Shown: positions 33,001 to 41,655 of the stretch, piece by piece | Position numbering within the stretch: position 1 is the stretch's first letter | Layout of the letters: each line of letters starts with the position of its first letter | NCBI RefSeq assembly: GCF_947496855.1 | Contig: NZ_CANMED010000004.1 | Location: forward strand, 579,285-643,284 | DNA length: 64,000 nt | Source of the DNA: an uncultured Aquimarina sp. | GTDB taxonomy: Bacteria > Bacteroidota > Bacteroidia > Flavobacteriales > Flavobacteriaceae | Direction of reading: 5' to 3' | Translations under genes and position numbers: made by a program | The notes under the pieces: model-generated | What the model was told of the DNA's origin: nothing | Database searches by the model: none | Seen by the model: the letters and a program-made list of their open reading frames with translations, nothing else

Positions 33001-36000
33001 AAGCTCTTATCTATAATAGTAGATAGCTCAGAAGATGGATCCGAAATCTCACTAACATCATATAAATCAATATCTATACTGATAGTTGCTTTTGGCAAAA
33101 TATATTGACGTACTTCTTCTAGATCATTTCCTTTAAAAACTGTACGTAAACTTTCATGACGTTCAATAACCGCCTGAAAAGCTTTTTTTAGTTGTGCTAA
33201 ATCTAAGACTCCTTCTAGTTTTAAAACACTAGGAATATTATATGCAATACTACCTTCTTTATATTGACTCAACACCCATAACCTGCGTTGGGAAGGAGTC
33301 AATAAATAGTTTTCTTGCTCTTGTACCTTTGGGATATTAGCATATGTACTTTCTTTTATTTGTGATGTCATTCCCTCAATTGTAGGGTTCAAGAACAAAT
33401 CTCTCACTGATAGAGATAATCCTAAGGTTTTTTTAATCTTGTTTATAAGAATAGTGGCTTTTAGACTATGCCCCCCTAGCTCAAAGAAATTATCGGTTAC
33501 GCCTACTTCTTTAACATCTAATATTTTTTGCCAGATCGAAACTAATTGTCTCTCTAGCTCATTACTAGGTGCTTTGTATTCATTTTTAATGATGTCTTCG
33601 CCCGCTACCTCAGGTAACGCTTTTGTATTGATCTTTCCATTAGAAGTCAATGGAAATTCGTCTAATACAACATAATAGCTAGGAATCATATAATCAGGAA
33701 GCACTTGATGAAGGCTTGTCCTTAACCATTTTCTATCTATTTTATCCTCATCTGCCACTATATAGGCCACTAAAACAATGCTCTCTGCTACCTCTTTTGC
33801 TAAAACAACTACATGCTCTGCATCTAATCGTGATAAAATGGTATTTTCTATCTCACCTAGCTCTATTCGATACCCTCTTATTTTAACTTGGTTATCTTTT
33901 CTGCCTATAAATTCTAGGGTTCCATCCTTTAACCATCGTCCTAAATCTCCTGTTTTATATAACTTCGTTTTGGATATAAAAGGATGATTTACAAACTTCT
34001 CCGCGGTCAATTCTGCACGATTTAAATATCCTCTGGATAATCCTTTTCCAGAAATACATATCTCTCCTATAACTCCTATTGGTTGCAACTCCAGACTATC
34101 CGATAAAATATATACTTGTGCATTATCTATAGGAGAACCAATTGGTATAACTCCATTCTCAAGATGCTTTTGGTTGACTTTACATAGTGTAGTGCTAATT
34201 GTTGCTTCTGTAGGCCCATATTTATTGTAAAAATCTGAGATGTTGCTCATCTTTTCTGCTAAATCTTTAGAACAAAATTCTCCTCCTGAAACAATTCTTC
34301 TTAATTCTGTACAGGAATTAAGATCTTGCATTTGATACAAATAACTTGGTGTAGCATGTAAATGCGTGATTGCCTGCTTTTTCAATACTTTAGTTAATAA
34401 AAAAGGATCTCTGATATCATCTTTAGAAACGATTACTAGTGCTGCTCCATTTAATAGTGTTAAAAATAACTGCTCTACTGAAGCATCAAAAGATGGATTA
34501 GAAAACTGAAGAACACGTTCTGTACTATCAAAATCAAACTTCTTTGTTTGATTAAGAATATAGTTCCCCAAACTACCATGTTCTACCATCACTCCTTTTG
34601 GTTTACCCGTAGAGCCAGATGTATAAATTACATATGCTAGATTATTTGGTTTAATAACTACTTTCGGTAACAATTTAGAAAACGATACTTTTTCTTCAAA
34701 AGTCTGCATTAACTGTTCATCTATTGTTATTTTACAATTAGAATCTTGTTCTATATATGTTATTCGTTGTTGCGGATATTCAGGATCAATAGGCACATAA
34801 GCCGCTCCAGCTTTAAGAACTGCTAATATAGATATTACTAGCAATTCGCTTCTTTTTAGTTTTATTGCTACCAAATCTTCCACCTCCAAATCATAATGGC
34901 TTAACAAATAATGAGCGAGCTGGTTAGACTTCTTATCTAATTCTTCATACGTAAGCTTATTATCATTAAAAACAACTGCTACTGCATCTGGTGTTTTCTC
35001 TACCTGGGCTATAAATAAACTTACTATATTTCCCTCCTCTTCAACTTCAGTTTTTGTTTGATTAAAACTATTTATAAGTAGCTCTTTTTCTGGGATAGGA
35101 ATGTAATCTAAGGAACCTAATGACTTATTAGGGCTTGTCACCAGTTTCTCAAGAACATTCAGATACATGGACAACATCCTTTCCATAGTAGCAGTGTCAA
35201 AAATATCAGAATTATATTCCCATTCTATAGAAATTCTTCTATCTAAATTACTCGTAAAAAAGCCTGCTTGTTCAAAGACTGTATTTACAACAACACTAAT
35301 ATCAAATTTAGAAAACTCATTATGTCCTCTTACTACTTCGATTTCAGCATCTAATAACGACATGTTTTTAATAGGAACATTAACAAAACTAAACATGTGC
35401 TGAAATAAAGGATGATGGTTCAAATTCCTTTTTGGGTTTAACCTTTCTACTATTTTCGAAAAAGGAGTACTCTCGTAAGCATATGAATCTAGGCAAGTTT
35501 TCTTTACTTCATTAAGTACCGCTACTAAAGATTGATTAGCATCCAAAACAGTTCTTAAAGGAATCGTATTAACGATCATACCTAAAACTTCCTCAAACTC
35601 TTTATGATGTCTATTAGCTACTGCTGTTCCAACACAAACATCTTTATGATTACTAAACTTACTCAATACTATTTTAAAAGCAGTAATCATGGTTATAAAT
35701 AAAGACACCTTTTGTTCCTCAGAAAATTGTCTCAACTTTTCAGAAAACTCTAATGAAAACATATGCTCGATAGTACCTCCTTTAGTTGTTGCAGTCAATG
35801 GTCTATCATAATCTAGTGGAAGAGATAGATCATTAGAAAAGTCTTTAAATTTATTTTCCCAAAAACCTAGTTGCTCATTGATAACCTGCTCATTAAGGTT
35901 TTCTTTTTCCCAATATGCGTAATCTTTAAAAGTAATATCAGGTTGCTTAACATCAAAATCAGGGTTCTTTTTTAATTCATTGTAGATATCCACAAAATCT

Positions 36001-39000
36001 CTAAATAAAATTCCTTGAGTCCATCCATCTAGTATCAAATGATGTTCACAAAATATAAGAACACTTTCTTCTTCTGAAAACTTTAATAATTCTACCCTAA
36101 AAAGTGGTCCTCTTTCTATTTCAAAAGAGGTACTCTCAATTCTTTTTAGACTATCGTTAATTGTTTCTTCTTTTCTTTTTTCTCCAACTTTACTAAAATT
36201 CTTTACTGGAATACTATATATATAAGGAGATAAAATTTTCTGATATGGTTCTCCGTCTACATCAATAAAAACTGTTCTTAGTATTTCATGTTTTTCAATA
36301 AGCTTCGTGAATGTTTTTTCCAATATCGGAATATCTATTACTCCATTTAGCTTTATTGCTCGGGATACGTGATATGAATTATCTTCGTTATCTAATTGAT
36401 TTAGAAACCATAGTCTATCTTGAGCATATGACAAAGGGTATAGCTCTTGATACGGAGTTATTATTTTTTCGATTTCTTTTTTGTCTAAAGAAGGTACTAG
36501 ATTTCCTATTTCCTTAATAGTAGGAGATTTATAAAAGTCCTTTAATGATAATTCAATACCCTTTTTATCTCTTAAGTTACTAATAAATTGATTGGCTAAT
36601 AACGAATGACCTCCTAGCTCAAAAAAGCTAACATTCACATCTACCTCATCCAGCTTCAATAATTCTTTCCAGATCGCAGCAATTTCCTTCTCTTCATCTG
36701 TAGTAGGTAACTGAACTGTTTCTGTAATATCAGAGATCTTAGGGCTAGGCAATTTCTTGACATCTATTTTACCATTAGTTAATAACGGAATAGCATCAAT
36801 AACCACAAAGTGGGTTGGAATCATATATTCCGGCAAAAATTCTTTTAACCCAATTGCTAGTGATGAAATGTTCACAAAAGATTCGTTTGCTACAAGGTAT
36901 GCTATCATAATTGGCATTCCTTTTATCTCATTTATACAAACATAACTATCCAAGACGTAAACATTAACCTGCTGAATAGCATGTTCGATTTCTTCAGTTT
37001 CTATGCGATATCCTCTATAACTTAATTGATTATCTTTTCTTCCATAAAAAATTAAGTTATCATTATCATCCCATTTTCCTAGATCCCCCGTTTTATAAAC
37101 TCGTTCTCCCTGAATGTTAACAAAAGCTTTTTTAGTTAAATCTTCTTGATTTAGATAGGCTATTGCTAACCCAAGGCCTGAAAGTCCTATTTCGCCCACA
37201 GCTCCTTTAGGTAATAGGTTTTTATTATCTAAAATGTACACATTGCGATTGGTAATTGGTTTTCCAATAGACATTAAAGAATTACTATTCTCAATTTTAT
37301 GATACGTAGCACAAACGGTACTTTCTGTAGGGCCATACGTATTATATACATTATATTTTTTTATCAAATTGTGAACATGATGTTGTTTTAGAACATCTCC
37401 TCCGCTTATCAATGTTTTTATACTTAGTGCATAATCCTCATGATTTTCATTTAAAAACTGTAATACAAAAGGATTCGTACTTAATAAGGTTATGTTGAAT
37501 TCCTCACATTCTTTAATCAGTTTATTAAAATCCTTTGTGTCATTTGCAATTATTAAATTACCTCCGACCGAGAGTATAGGAAATATTTCCTCTATAGAAG
37601 TGTCAAAAGAAAGTGAAGCTTGCTGCAATACCTTATCTTCGCTACCAAGCTCAAAATATTTTACAAATGTTACTATATAATCGTATAAAGATCCATGGCT
37701 TATCATTACTCCTTTTGGAGTACCAGTTGATCCTGAAGTATATATAATATAAGCAAGATCTTCTTTTAATACTTCTATAGTTTCAGTATCATGTTCTAGA
37801 TATTTTTCTACCTCTAAAACTTCATCTACATTACATTCTTTTTTATCAAAAGTTCCATTAGAGAATGAATCAACCAAAATTAATGTTAATTCACTATCAT
37901 CAATAATATATTGCTTCCTTTCATCTGGATAATTATTATCTATCGGAACATATACAGCTCCTATTTTTAGTATCGCTATAATACAAGCAATACTTTTCTC
38001 TGATCGAGATAGCATAACTCCTATTCTATCTCCTTTCTTCAAATCTTTATTTTGGAGATATCCTGCAATTATATTCGTTTGTGTGTTTAAGCTCTCATAA
38101 CTTATGTTTTTTGTTCCATAAGTCACTGCAATTTCTTCTCCTTTTTGCTTAAAACTATTGTCCCAAAGATCTAAAAATGTCTCATCAATACGCTCAACAA
38201 TGGTTCCTCTAGAAATCTCCTTAACCTCAGAAATTTGTTTCTGATCGGCTATTTGAATTTCAGAAATGTGTTCATTTATATGCTGTCCTAAATTCACCAA
38301 TACATTCTTAAATGATCGTATCAATTCATTTGCTTCTAATCTAGGAACATATTTTTCGTTAATATCGAATCTAAATTTTAGAATACCTCCTTCATGTTCA
38401 AAAATATGTATCGAAATTGGATCATCTTCACTATCATTAGATATAGGATGAATCGTGGATGTATTTCCTGCAAAATCGCTATTATATTGAAGCCTTTCAT
38501 ATGACAATCTTACATCATACAAATGATTAATTTCATTAGGTGATTCTTTGATAATGTCTGCCTGTTGAAACCCTTGGTGTCTATAACAAGAGAATAATTC
38601 CTTTTTGATACCCTTGATAAAACTTAAAAAATTATCTTCCTTATTTAAGGATAACTGTAATGGTAAAACACTTATAAAAGGGCCAAAAGTTTTCTTTTGT
38701 ACGGCATTCTTTCTATTTAAAATAGGCATTCCTAAGCTGATCTCACTCTTTCGATAATACTTTGCTAGTACTAGAGAACAAACTCCTAAAAGCACATGAA
38801 AAATACTCAATCTTTCTTTCCTGGTTAATTCCCAAAGTTTTTGATTTTCAATATCCGATAATTCAGTTTCTAGATGATAATGGTCCTCTACTCTATTACT
38901 TTCTTTATAAATTAAAGAAGGGAGCTCTTGATACTTATTCATCCAAAACTTCTTATCTTCTATAAAGCTATCCGAGGCTCTATATGCTTTTTCAGATAGA

Positions 39001-39527
39001 ATAAAGTTTTCATAAAGCGTTGTATTGTTTTCTATATCGGCATATGTATATCCATCTTCTATTAATAGTTTTTCATAAATTCTATTAACCTCATTAAATA
39101 ATAATTGAAAAGAAAATCCGTCTGCAATGATATGATGTAATTTTGAGTACCAAATACTACAGTCCGGTGACACATTAATCAACCACATTTTATATAGTGG
39201 TTTTTCTTCTTCAAATCGAAATGCTTCAGAAAAATCCTCTTCTATCTTCTTTATTGCATTCTCCTTATTTGATTCCTCAAAACATTCCAAATACTCTGAA
39301 TGATCATGTAATGGCACATCATAAATAGGAACTCCTTTATTTTCCTTAAAAACAAAAGAAAATATATCATTCTCTTTAACTAATATTTTAAAGGCTTTAT
39401 TGAATAAGTCGAAATTAATATCTCCATTCATGATAACATATCCTCCAATATTATATTTTGGAGATTCCGGAGTCATTATTTGGTCTAACCAAACGTACTT
39501 TTGTATGTTAGAAATTGTATTTTTCAT
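27087..39527 (-). CDS. NRPS1: four C-A-T modules, likely the loading synthetase
   Basis: At 4146 residues this is the largest protein in the window. It has four C-A-T modules of about 1035 residues. The first C domain (about 1-430) has HHIIADG and an N-terminus (WLDQIMTPESPKYNIGGY) like EntF/DhbF-type first C domains. That would suit an acyl or aryl starter, so an acylated first residue is possible. The other C motifs are HHLILDG, HHIISDG and HHIISDG. The four T domains have LGGHSLL, LGGHSLK, LGGHSLK and LGGNSLK. My A codes are DTESIGTVCK (near the Lys code DAESIGSVCK), DAEHVGKISK (not assigned), DAWYLGNVVK (Leu-like) and DLYNNALTYK (Ala-like). It is the first synthetase after the NusG-like gene, with start and stop overlapping as TAATG. 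No epimerisation or methylation domains were seen. Confidence 0.96.
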   Translation of the reverse strand: MKNTISNIQKYVWLDQIMTPESPKYNIGGYVIMNGDINFDLFNKAFKILVKENDIFSFVFKENKGVPIYDVPLHDHSEYLECFEESNKENAIKKIEEDFSEAFRFEEEKPLYKMWLINVSPDCSIWYSKLHHIIADGFSFQLLFNEVNRIYEKLLIEDGYTYADIENNTTLYENFILSEKAYRASDSFIEDKKFWMNKYQELPSLIYKESNRVEDHYHLETELSDIENQKLWELTRKERLSIFHVLLGVCSLVLAKYYRKSEISLGMPILNRKNAVQKKTFGPFISVLPLQLSLNKEDNFLSFIKGIKKELFSCYRHQGFQQADIIKESPNEINHLYDVRLSYERLQYNSDFAGNTSTIHPISNDSEDDPISIHIFEHEGGILKFRFDINEKYVPRLEANELIRSFKNVLVNLGQHINEHISEIQIADQKQISEVKEISRGTIVERIDETFLDLWDNSFKQKGEEIAVTYGTKNISYESLNTQTNIIAGYLQNKDLKKGDRIGVMLSRSEKSIACIIAILKIGAVYVPIDNNYPDERKQYIIDDSELTLILVDSFSNGTFDKKECNVDEVLEVEKYLEHDTETIEVLKEDLAYIIYTSGSTGTPKGVMISHGSLYDYIVTFVKYFELGSEDKVLQQASLSFDTSIEEIFPILSVGGNLIIANDTKDFNKLIKECEEFNITLLSTNPFVLQFLNENHEDYALSIKTLISGGDVLKQHHVHNLIKKYNVYNTYGPTESTVCATYHKIENSNSLMSIGKPITNRNVYILDNKNLLPKGAVGEIGLSGLGLAIAYLNQEDLTKKAFVNIQGERVYKTGDLGKWDDNDNLIFYGRKDNQLSYRGYRIETEEIEHAIQQVNVYVLDSYVCINEIKGMPIMIAYLVANESFVNISSLAIGLKEFLPEYMIPTHFVVIDAIPLLTNGKIDVKKLPSPKISDITETVQLPTTDEEKEIAAIWKELLKLDEVDVNVSFFELGGHSLLANQFISNLRDKKGIELSLKDFYKSPTIKEIGNLVPSLDKKEIEKIITPYQELYPLSYAQDRLWFLNQLDNEDNSYHVSRAIKLNGVIDIPILEKTFTKLIEKHEILRTVFIDVDGEPYQKILSPYIYSIPVKNFSKVGEKRKEETINDSLKRIESTSFEIERGPLFRVELLKFSEEESVLIFCEHHLILDGWTQGILFRDFVDIYNELKKNPDFDVKQPDITFKDYAYWEKENLNEQVINEQLGFWENKFKDFSNDLSLPLDYDRPLTATTKGGTIEHMFSLEFSEKLRQFSEEQKVSLFITMITAFKIVLSKFSNHKDVCVGTAVANRHHKEFEEVLGMIVNTIPLRTVLDANQSLVAVLNEVKKTCLDSYAYESTPFSKIVERLNPKRNLNHHPLFQHMFSFVNVPIKNMSLLDAEIEVVRGHNEFSKFDISVVVNTVFEQAGFFTSNLDRRISIEWEYNSDIFDTATMERMLSMYLNVLEKLVTSPNKSLGSLDYIPIPEKELLINSFNQTKTEVEEEGNIVSLFIAQVEKTPDAVAVVFNDNKLTYEELDKKSNQLAHYLLSHYDLEVEDLVAIKLKRSELLVISILAVLKAGAAYVPIDPEYPQQRITYIEQDSNCKITIDEQLMQTFEEKVSFSKLLPKVVIKPNNLAYVIYTSGSTGKPKGVMVEHGSLGNYILNQTKKFDFDSTERVLQFSNPSFDASVEQLFLTLLNGAALVIVSKDDIRDPFLLTKVLKKQAITHLHATPSYLYQMQDLNSCTELRRIVSGGEFCSKDLAEKMSNISDFYNKYGPTEATISTTLCKVNQKHLENGVIPIGSPIDNAQVYILSDSLELQPIGVIGEICISGKGLSRGYLNRAELTAEKFVNHPFISKTKLYKTGDLGRWLKDGTLEFIGRKDNQVKIRGYRIELGEIENTILSRLDAEHVVVLAKEVAESIVLVAYIVADEDKIDRKWLRTSLHQVLPDYMIPSYYVVLDEFPLTSNGKINTKALPEVAGEDIIKNEYKAPSNELERQLVSIWQKILDVKEVGVTDNFFELGGHSLKATILINKIKKTLGLSLSVRDLFLNPTIEGMTSQIKESTYANIPKVQEQENYLLTPSQRRLWVLSQYKEGSIAYNIPSVLKLEGVLDLAQLKKAFQAVIERHESLRTVFKGNDLEEVRQYILPKATISIDIDLYDVSEISDPSSELSTIIDKSFENHFNLETGPLLKLGLIVVSTTEHLLLFNMHHIISDGWSMEVLSKELMLIYDGLIHDRDINLPELPIQYKDYSDWLCSEEQEKELVTSRDYWLENFKGEIPVLELPTYKPRPKIKTYNGDSFDYSFSEVASQDLRNFSDSQGVSLFMTLMSGINGLFSRYTGSSDFIIGTPIAGREHSELEHQIGLYLNTLAIRTSFDSTISFKDLIAVQKHTLLNAYSHQRYSLDLLIDELDLHRDTSRSSLFDVVVVLQNQQDILSSKSVGIEGLDVTPYKDQYRKSSQFDLSFIFSEQAGQISLHLEYNTDIYELDFIKNLCIHLESLLVQSMQHPDQNISELSFLRASEKQQLLEGFNATKTVYSKEASIVDLFVKQVIKTPTAIALVHKNKKYTYQELDELSNQLAHFILDNYNVSVEDLVAVKLERTDWLVISLLAVLKTGCAYVPIDTTYPEQRIDYIEKDSNCVVTIDENLLVEFNRQEDIVKTLPKTHIKSSNLAYVIYTSGSTGKPKGVMIEHKSLVNLCSWHISEYNLEASSRGSLYAGIGFDASVWEIYPYLVSGGSLYPISDHEIRYDVDALTAFLGDHKITHTYLPTKICEELVNRNIELGNTKILTGGEALKLPENSNSLRIYNNYGPSENTVVTTSFDLKDRIGESIPIGRPISNTEVYILSEYLELQPISVVGEICISGDGLSRGYLNRPELTEEMFVTHPFNKERRLYRTGDLGRWLPDGTVEFLGRKDDQIKIRGYRIELGEIENVILSQAKMKQAVVLAQEIAGDTILAAYYVNEEEVGKQELRTAIGKELPEYMVPSYFVSLEELPLTSNGKIDKASLPEVTEEDIVRNEFVAAKTEDEKQLVSIWQEVLDIENIGVTDNFFELGGHSLKATILINKIKKGLGLEVSIKDLFLNPTIIGMLSNAIENKYDAIPLVENQDNYALTSSQRRLWVLSQFKEGNIAYNISGVTDIKGILDVDQLSNAFLNLISRHESLRTVFKRNDNEEVRQHIMDVNTIDFSINTFDLCTCKNQDLSIKTIIDKNHQHQFDLEKGLLVKLEVLKISSDRHLLVFNMHHIISDGWSMEILQQELMLTYNSLVHNTDIQLSKLSIQYKDYAAWLLSKERQNKLNTSKEYWLEQFKGELPVMELPTNKKRPKIKTYNGDSIIHNLSKDVSEQLQLFSEQNEVSIFMVLMAGINGLLSRYTNSNDIILGTPVAGRDHLELENQIGLYLNTLAIRTQFDNTICFNDLVNLQKGILLDAYSHQEYPLDVLVDDLDVQRDTSRSALFDILVILQNQQDLFSSESLKIDGLEIRPYLEHRRNVSQFDMSFIFSEKEGQLSLQLEYNTDVYDANFVENLIFHLDNFITNCIYNSNKPISKINYVSDAEQQKLLYDFNATTVETVNDRTIVDLFTEQALKTPYDIAIVCEDQEFTYEEVDELSNQLANFLMSKYDIKQEDLIGVKLHRDEWLVVSLLAVLKTGGAYVPIDPEYPQQRIDYIENDSNCKVTIDRELLTLSMEEDIIYKKLPKISIKPSNLAYVIYTSGSTGAPKGVMLTHNNAVNMLNWSRREFKTTGFDMMYAVTSHCFDLSVYEIFYPLSVGKKIRILSSGLEIEKHLDRDQNVLINTVPSVLQTLFDTEVSFSNVVGVNLAGEPFPVSFTNKFLSTDIEVRNLYGPSEDTTYSSCQKIERYYERSTPIGAPIDNTQFYILSDDLALQPIGVIGEICISGDGLSKGYLNKPELTKEKFIDHPFINGKKLYKTGDLGRWLSDGTIEFIGRKDDQVKIRGYRIELGEIENVLVEQENIQQALVLVKEIQGDNVLVSYLIGSADINKQELKSNLRTYLPDYMIPDYFQVLDSFPLTPNGKIDKKALPEVIGKDIFRNEYVAPSTAIEKQLVGIWEEVLKVNGVGVTDNFFELGGNSLKATVLINKINKTFNTLFSIQDLYETQDIAGISTKLKFIVFQNQLELTNADNLEEVTI

Positions 39528-40054
39528 TAGACTGCTTTTGATATTTTTGATAAGTAACTTGAAGGCACTGTAGCCGTAATTCCCTGACCTATAGAGTCCA
39601 ATCGGACTATAATCTTATTTTCGTTATTAACGTTAATCACTTCACATTCTAAACCTGTCAGTGAGCCATATTGGATCATCATAACTTCACCAACATCATA
39701 TGCTTGATTATCAACCTTTACATCTTGGATACCCTCAGAACTTACTAAAAACTTTATTTTGTTTATTTCCTCGTCTTTTACTATTCCATACTCAGATCCG
39801 AAACGAATAAAAGAACAAGCACCTTCAACAGATAATGTTTTATGAAAATCCATAGAAGTTTTTATGTTAACAAAGACATATGAAGAAAATAAAGGGATTT
39901 CCAATTTCTTTTGGCGATCACTCCATTTTCGTATAGTTGTTACTATTGGGAGAAAGGACTCTACTCCATTTTCCTTTAGTAATTCATCAACTTTTCTTTC
40001 GTAACGTGATCTTACATAAAGTACATACCAACCTGTTTTAAGAAGCTTACCCAT
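39527..40054 (-). CDS. Specialised NusG paralogue (UpxY/LoaP/RfaH-type transcription antiterminator)
   Basis: The 175-residue protein has a NusG N-terminal domain (about 1-110; opening GWYVLYVRSRYERKV and a SSYVFVNI strand typical of NusG) and a C-terminal KOW-like domain (about 120-175; IQYGSLTGLECEV). Housekeeping NusG normally sits with the ribosomal protein and secE genes. A paralogue as the first gene of a long operon is the mark of specialised elongation factors. UpxY acts on Bacteroides capsule operons and LoaP on Bacillus polyketide operons. They bind paused RNA polymerase in the leader and let it read through terminators over tens of kilobases. Here the operon exceeds 40 kb. Its stop codon overlaps the NRPS1 start (TAATG). 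Cis-action on this operon is inferred from position. Confidence 0.88.
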   Translation of the reverse strand: MGKLLKTGWYVLYVRSRYERKVDELLKENGVESFLPIVTTIRKWSDRQKKLEIPLFSSYVFVNIKTSMDFHKTLSVEGACSFIRFGSEYGIVKDEEINKIKFLVSSEGIQDVKVDNQAYDVGEVMMIQYGSLTGLECEVINVNNENKIIVRLDSIGQGITATVPSSYLSKISKAV

Positions 40055-40257
40055 GATTAATGTTTTAATGAGGATGAAAAATTTTTGTGTGTTATCTATA
40101 TTAAAAGAATAAAAGAGAAGGTTTAAAAAAAGCCCATAGCTTCGCTTCCTTGACTCACATCCAGTATATTCTGTAAAATTTATGTATTGAAGGTCTAGTT
40201 TCTACTTTTCTAAATATCTTTAAGAATATCACAAAAAGCTATCACTAGTATTTGATA

Positions 40258-40265
40258 CAAACATA
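40258..40265 (-). promoter_or_regulatory. Putative -7 promoter box for the NRPS operon
   Basis: Read on the minus strand this is TATGTTTG, a perfect match to the Bacteroidetes -7 consensus TAnnTTTG. A -33 TTG-type element is only loosely present about 20 nt upstream (CTTG in 40287-40290). Transcription from here would leave a leader of about 200 nt before the NusG-like gene, enough room for a pause or recruitment signal for that factor. Confidence 0.45.
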
Positions 40266-40298
40266 AAACAAAACAGAACCTCAAAACAAGCTATTAGA

Positions 40299-40342
40299 GT
40301 CCGTTTTCAGGAATTAAGGCTGTCAATTCCGCGAATTAAGGA
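40299..40342. promoter_or_regulatory. Tandem operator-like direct repeats upstream of the NRPS operon
   Basis: GAATTAAGG occurs at 40311-40319 and again at 40333-40341, a 22-bp spacing or about two helical turns. Each copy is preceded by a GTC (40299 and 40322). Tandem direct repeats two turns apart are typical sites for AraC-type and similar activators. They lie about 50-80 bp upstream of the putative -7 box at 40258-40265. Part of the unit recurs upstream of the peptide gene at 43442. The TPR-AraC protein at 41656-43419 is the obvious candidate regulator. Confidence 0.5.
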
Positions 40343-40634
40343 CACCAAAAATAATTTTAAAAGACTGATTATCATTATTATAAAGTCAAAACAAAAAAAG
40401 TAAACTACTTAATCCTCCGTTATATCGAAAAGCATAACAGATTCCTGATAATCATTATTAATCTATGTCATTTTTTAAAAAAACATCCTTTCCAAATAAA
40501 GAATAGTACACATTCCAACAAACTAAAATGGTCTTCGATAATCATATTATTCCATCATTCCTAATATCATGTTAAATTCATTTCTTTATGCTACTGAAAA
40601 ACCATAAACTATAAAGGCGATTGTAATAAATAAG

Positions 40635-40642
40635 TATATTTG
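40635..40642 (+). promoter_or_regulatory. Putative -7 promoter box for the dehydratase-like fragment
   Basis: TATATTTG matches the consensus TAnnTTTG. No convincing -33 TTG at the right spacing was found. It overlaps the first possible TTG start of the following reading frame, which argues that translation begins further downstream. Between this box and the NRPS operon promoter (about 40266-40634) the sequence has no gene; besides the direct repeats I see only A+T-rich DNA. Confidence 0.35.
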
Positions 40643-40678
40643 CAATCATTGCACATAACTTTTTTAACAATACTTATC

Positions 40679-41497
40679 TTGAAACCTAAAAAAACAAATA
40701 CCTTTTTCAATAAGTTTTGTACAAAGACTCCTATTTTACCTATATATTTTTACTTTGATCACGCAAAAACATCTAATGATTACTTAAAAGGTATTTTGAC
40801 AAATACTAGTATACACAAAACCATATTTATTCACTCCCCAAAGCTTTCCCTAACAATTGGCGAATGGTTTTTAGAAGAAATAACTAATTCAAAAAAAATA
40901 GATCTAATACGATGTTTATTCCTTAAATACTTTTATAAAATATCTACCAGCCCCAGCAGATTTGGTGTTTTTGTTGAGTATCAGATTCTAAAATTCGAAA
41001 AACCTTCTGCCTTTAAATTAAAAGTTCTTAGTAGACAAAACTGGTTTAACATGAACTTTTTCGCATTAAAATCTAATAAAACTATACCTCTTAAATTAAA
41101 AAATGTGCATAATTATGATAGATTAAAATCTTTACTTATCTATAAATTATTATTCGATATACAAGGACTAAACTTAATGGGAAGAATTGTATTACATTGG
41201 CGTGATTTTTTTTTAAAAAATCACCTTTTAAAGGTAACAAAATGTAGAGAACATCTACTAATATGTAAATGCGTTTCATTAAAAGATGAAGATAAAATTC
41301 TTGTAACACATCTCGAGAATAAAGAATCTATTATGATATGGCTGAAAATTGTAAAAAATAGCACCAAATTTATATTAGAAGAGTTTCTTTTTACTAATGA
41401 GAGTATTGTAAAAAACAATCACAATAATGCTAATCAATTAAAAAATATGGAAGTAAACAAAAAAAACAGTCCTATTTTTCAACTATTCATATTTTAA
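40679..41497 (+). CDS. Lantibiotic dehydratase N-terminal-like protein, probably truncated
   Basis: The frame has no ATG near its beginning. I chose TTG at 40679, because 40640 overlaps a promoter-like box, giving about 272 residues. The first part resembles the N-terminus of class I lanthipeptide dehydratases (LanB). It has an FFNKFCTKTPILPI-like opening where LanB has an RTPLLP motif, then an IFIHSPKLSL stretch like the ASPSLY region. Next comes LKYFYKISTSPSRFGVF, which parallels LanB KYxxRxSTRxTPFGLF. LanB glutamylation domains run beyond 600 residues, so this protein lacks most of the domain and cannot be a complete dehydratase. It diverges from the NRPS operon and precedes the regulator gene. 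It may be a decaying remnant or a reduced, binding-only protein. The match is by eye and moderate. Confidence 0.5.
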   Translation: MKPKKTNTFFNKFCTKTPILPIYFYFDHAKTSNDYLKGILTNTSIHKTIFIHSPKLSLTIGEWFLEEITNSKKIDLIRCLFLKYFYKISTSPSRFGVFVEYQILKFEKPSAFKLKVLSRQNWFNMNFFALKSNKTIPLKLKNVHNYDRLKSLLIYKLLFDIQGLNLMGRIVLHWRDFFLKNHLLKVTKCREHLLICKCVSLKDEDKILVTHLENKESIMIWLKIVKNSTKFILEEFLFTNESIVKNNHNNANQLKNMEVNKKNSPIFQLFIF

Positions 41498-41655
41498 TGA
41501 AGTGTATGAAATTTTGATAAAAAACTACAAAACAACAGGAAACATTATAAAATCCAACCATTTAGGGCTAAACAATATTTTTATTAATCAATTGTTTTTT
41601 ATTTTCTTTACAAAAAACACGACTCACACATAATGAAAAACTAGTATCACGTAAG

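Noticed and set aside
27220..33675. Recurring plus-strand frames of about 80-110 residues with similar sequences opposite the NRPS genes
   Set aside because: They are antisense shadows of the conserved T-domain region, and their similarity only reflects repetition of the NRPS modules.
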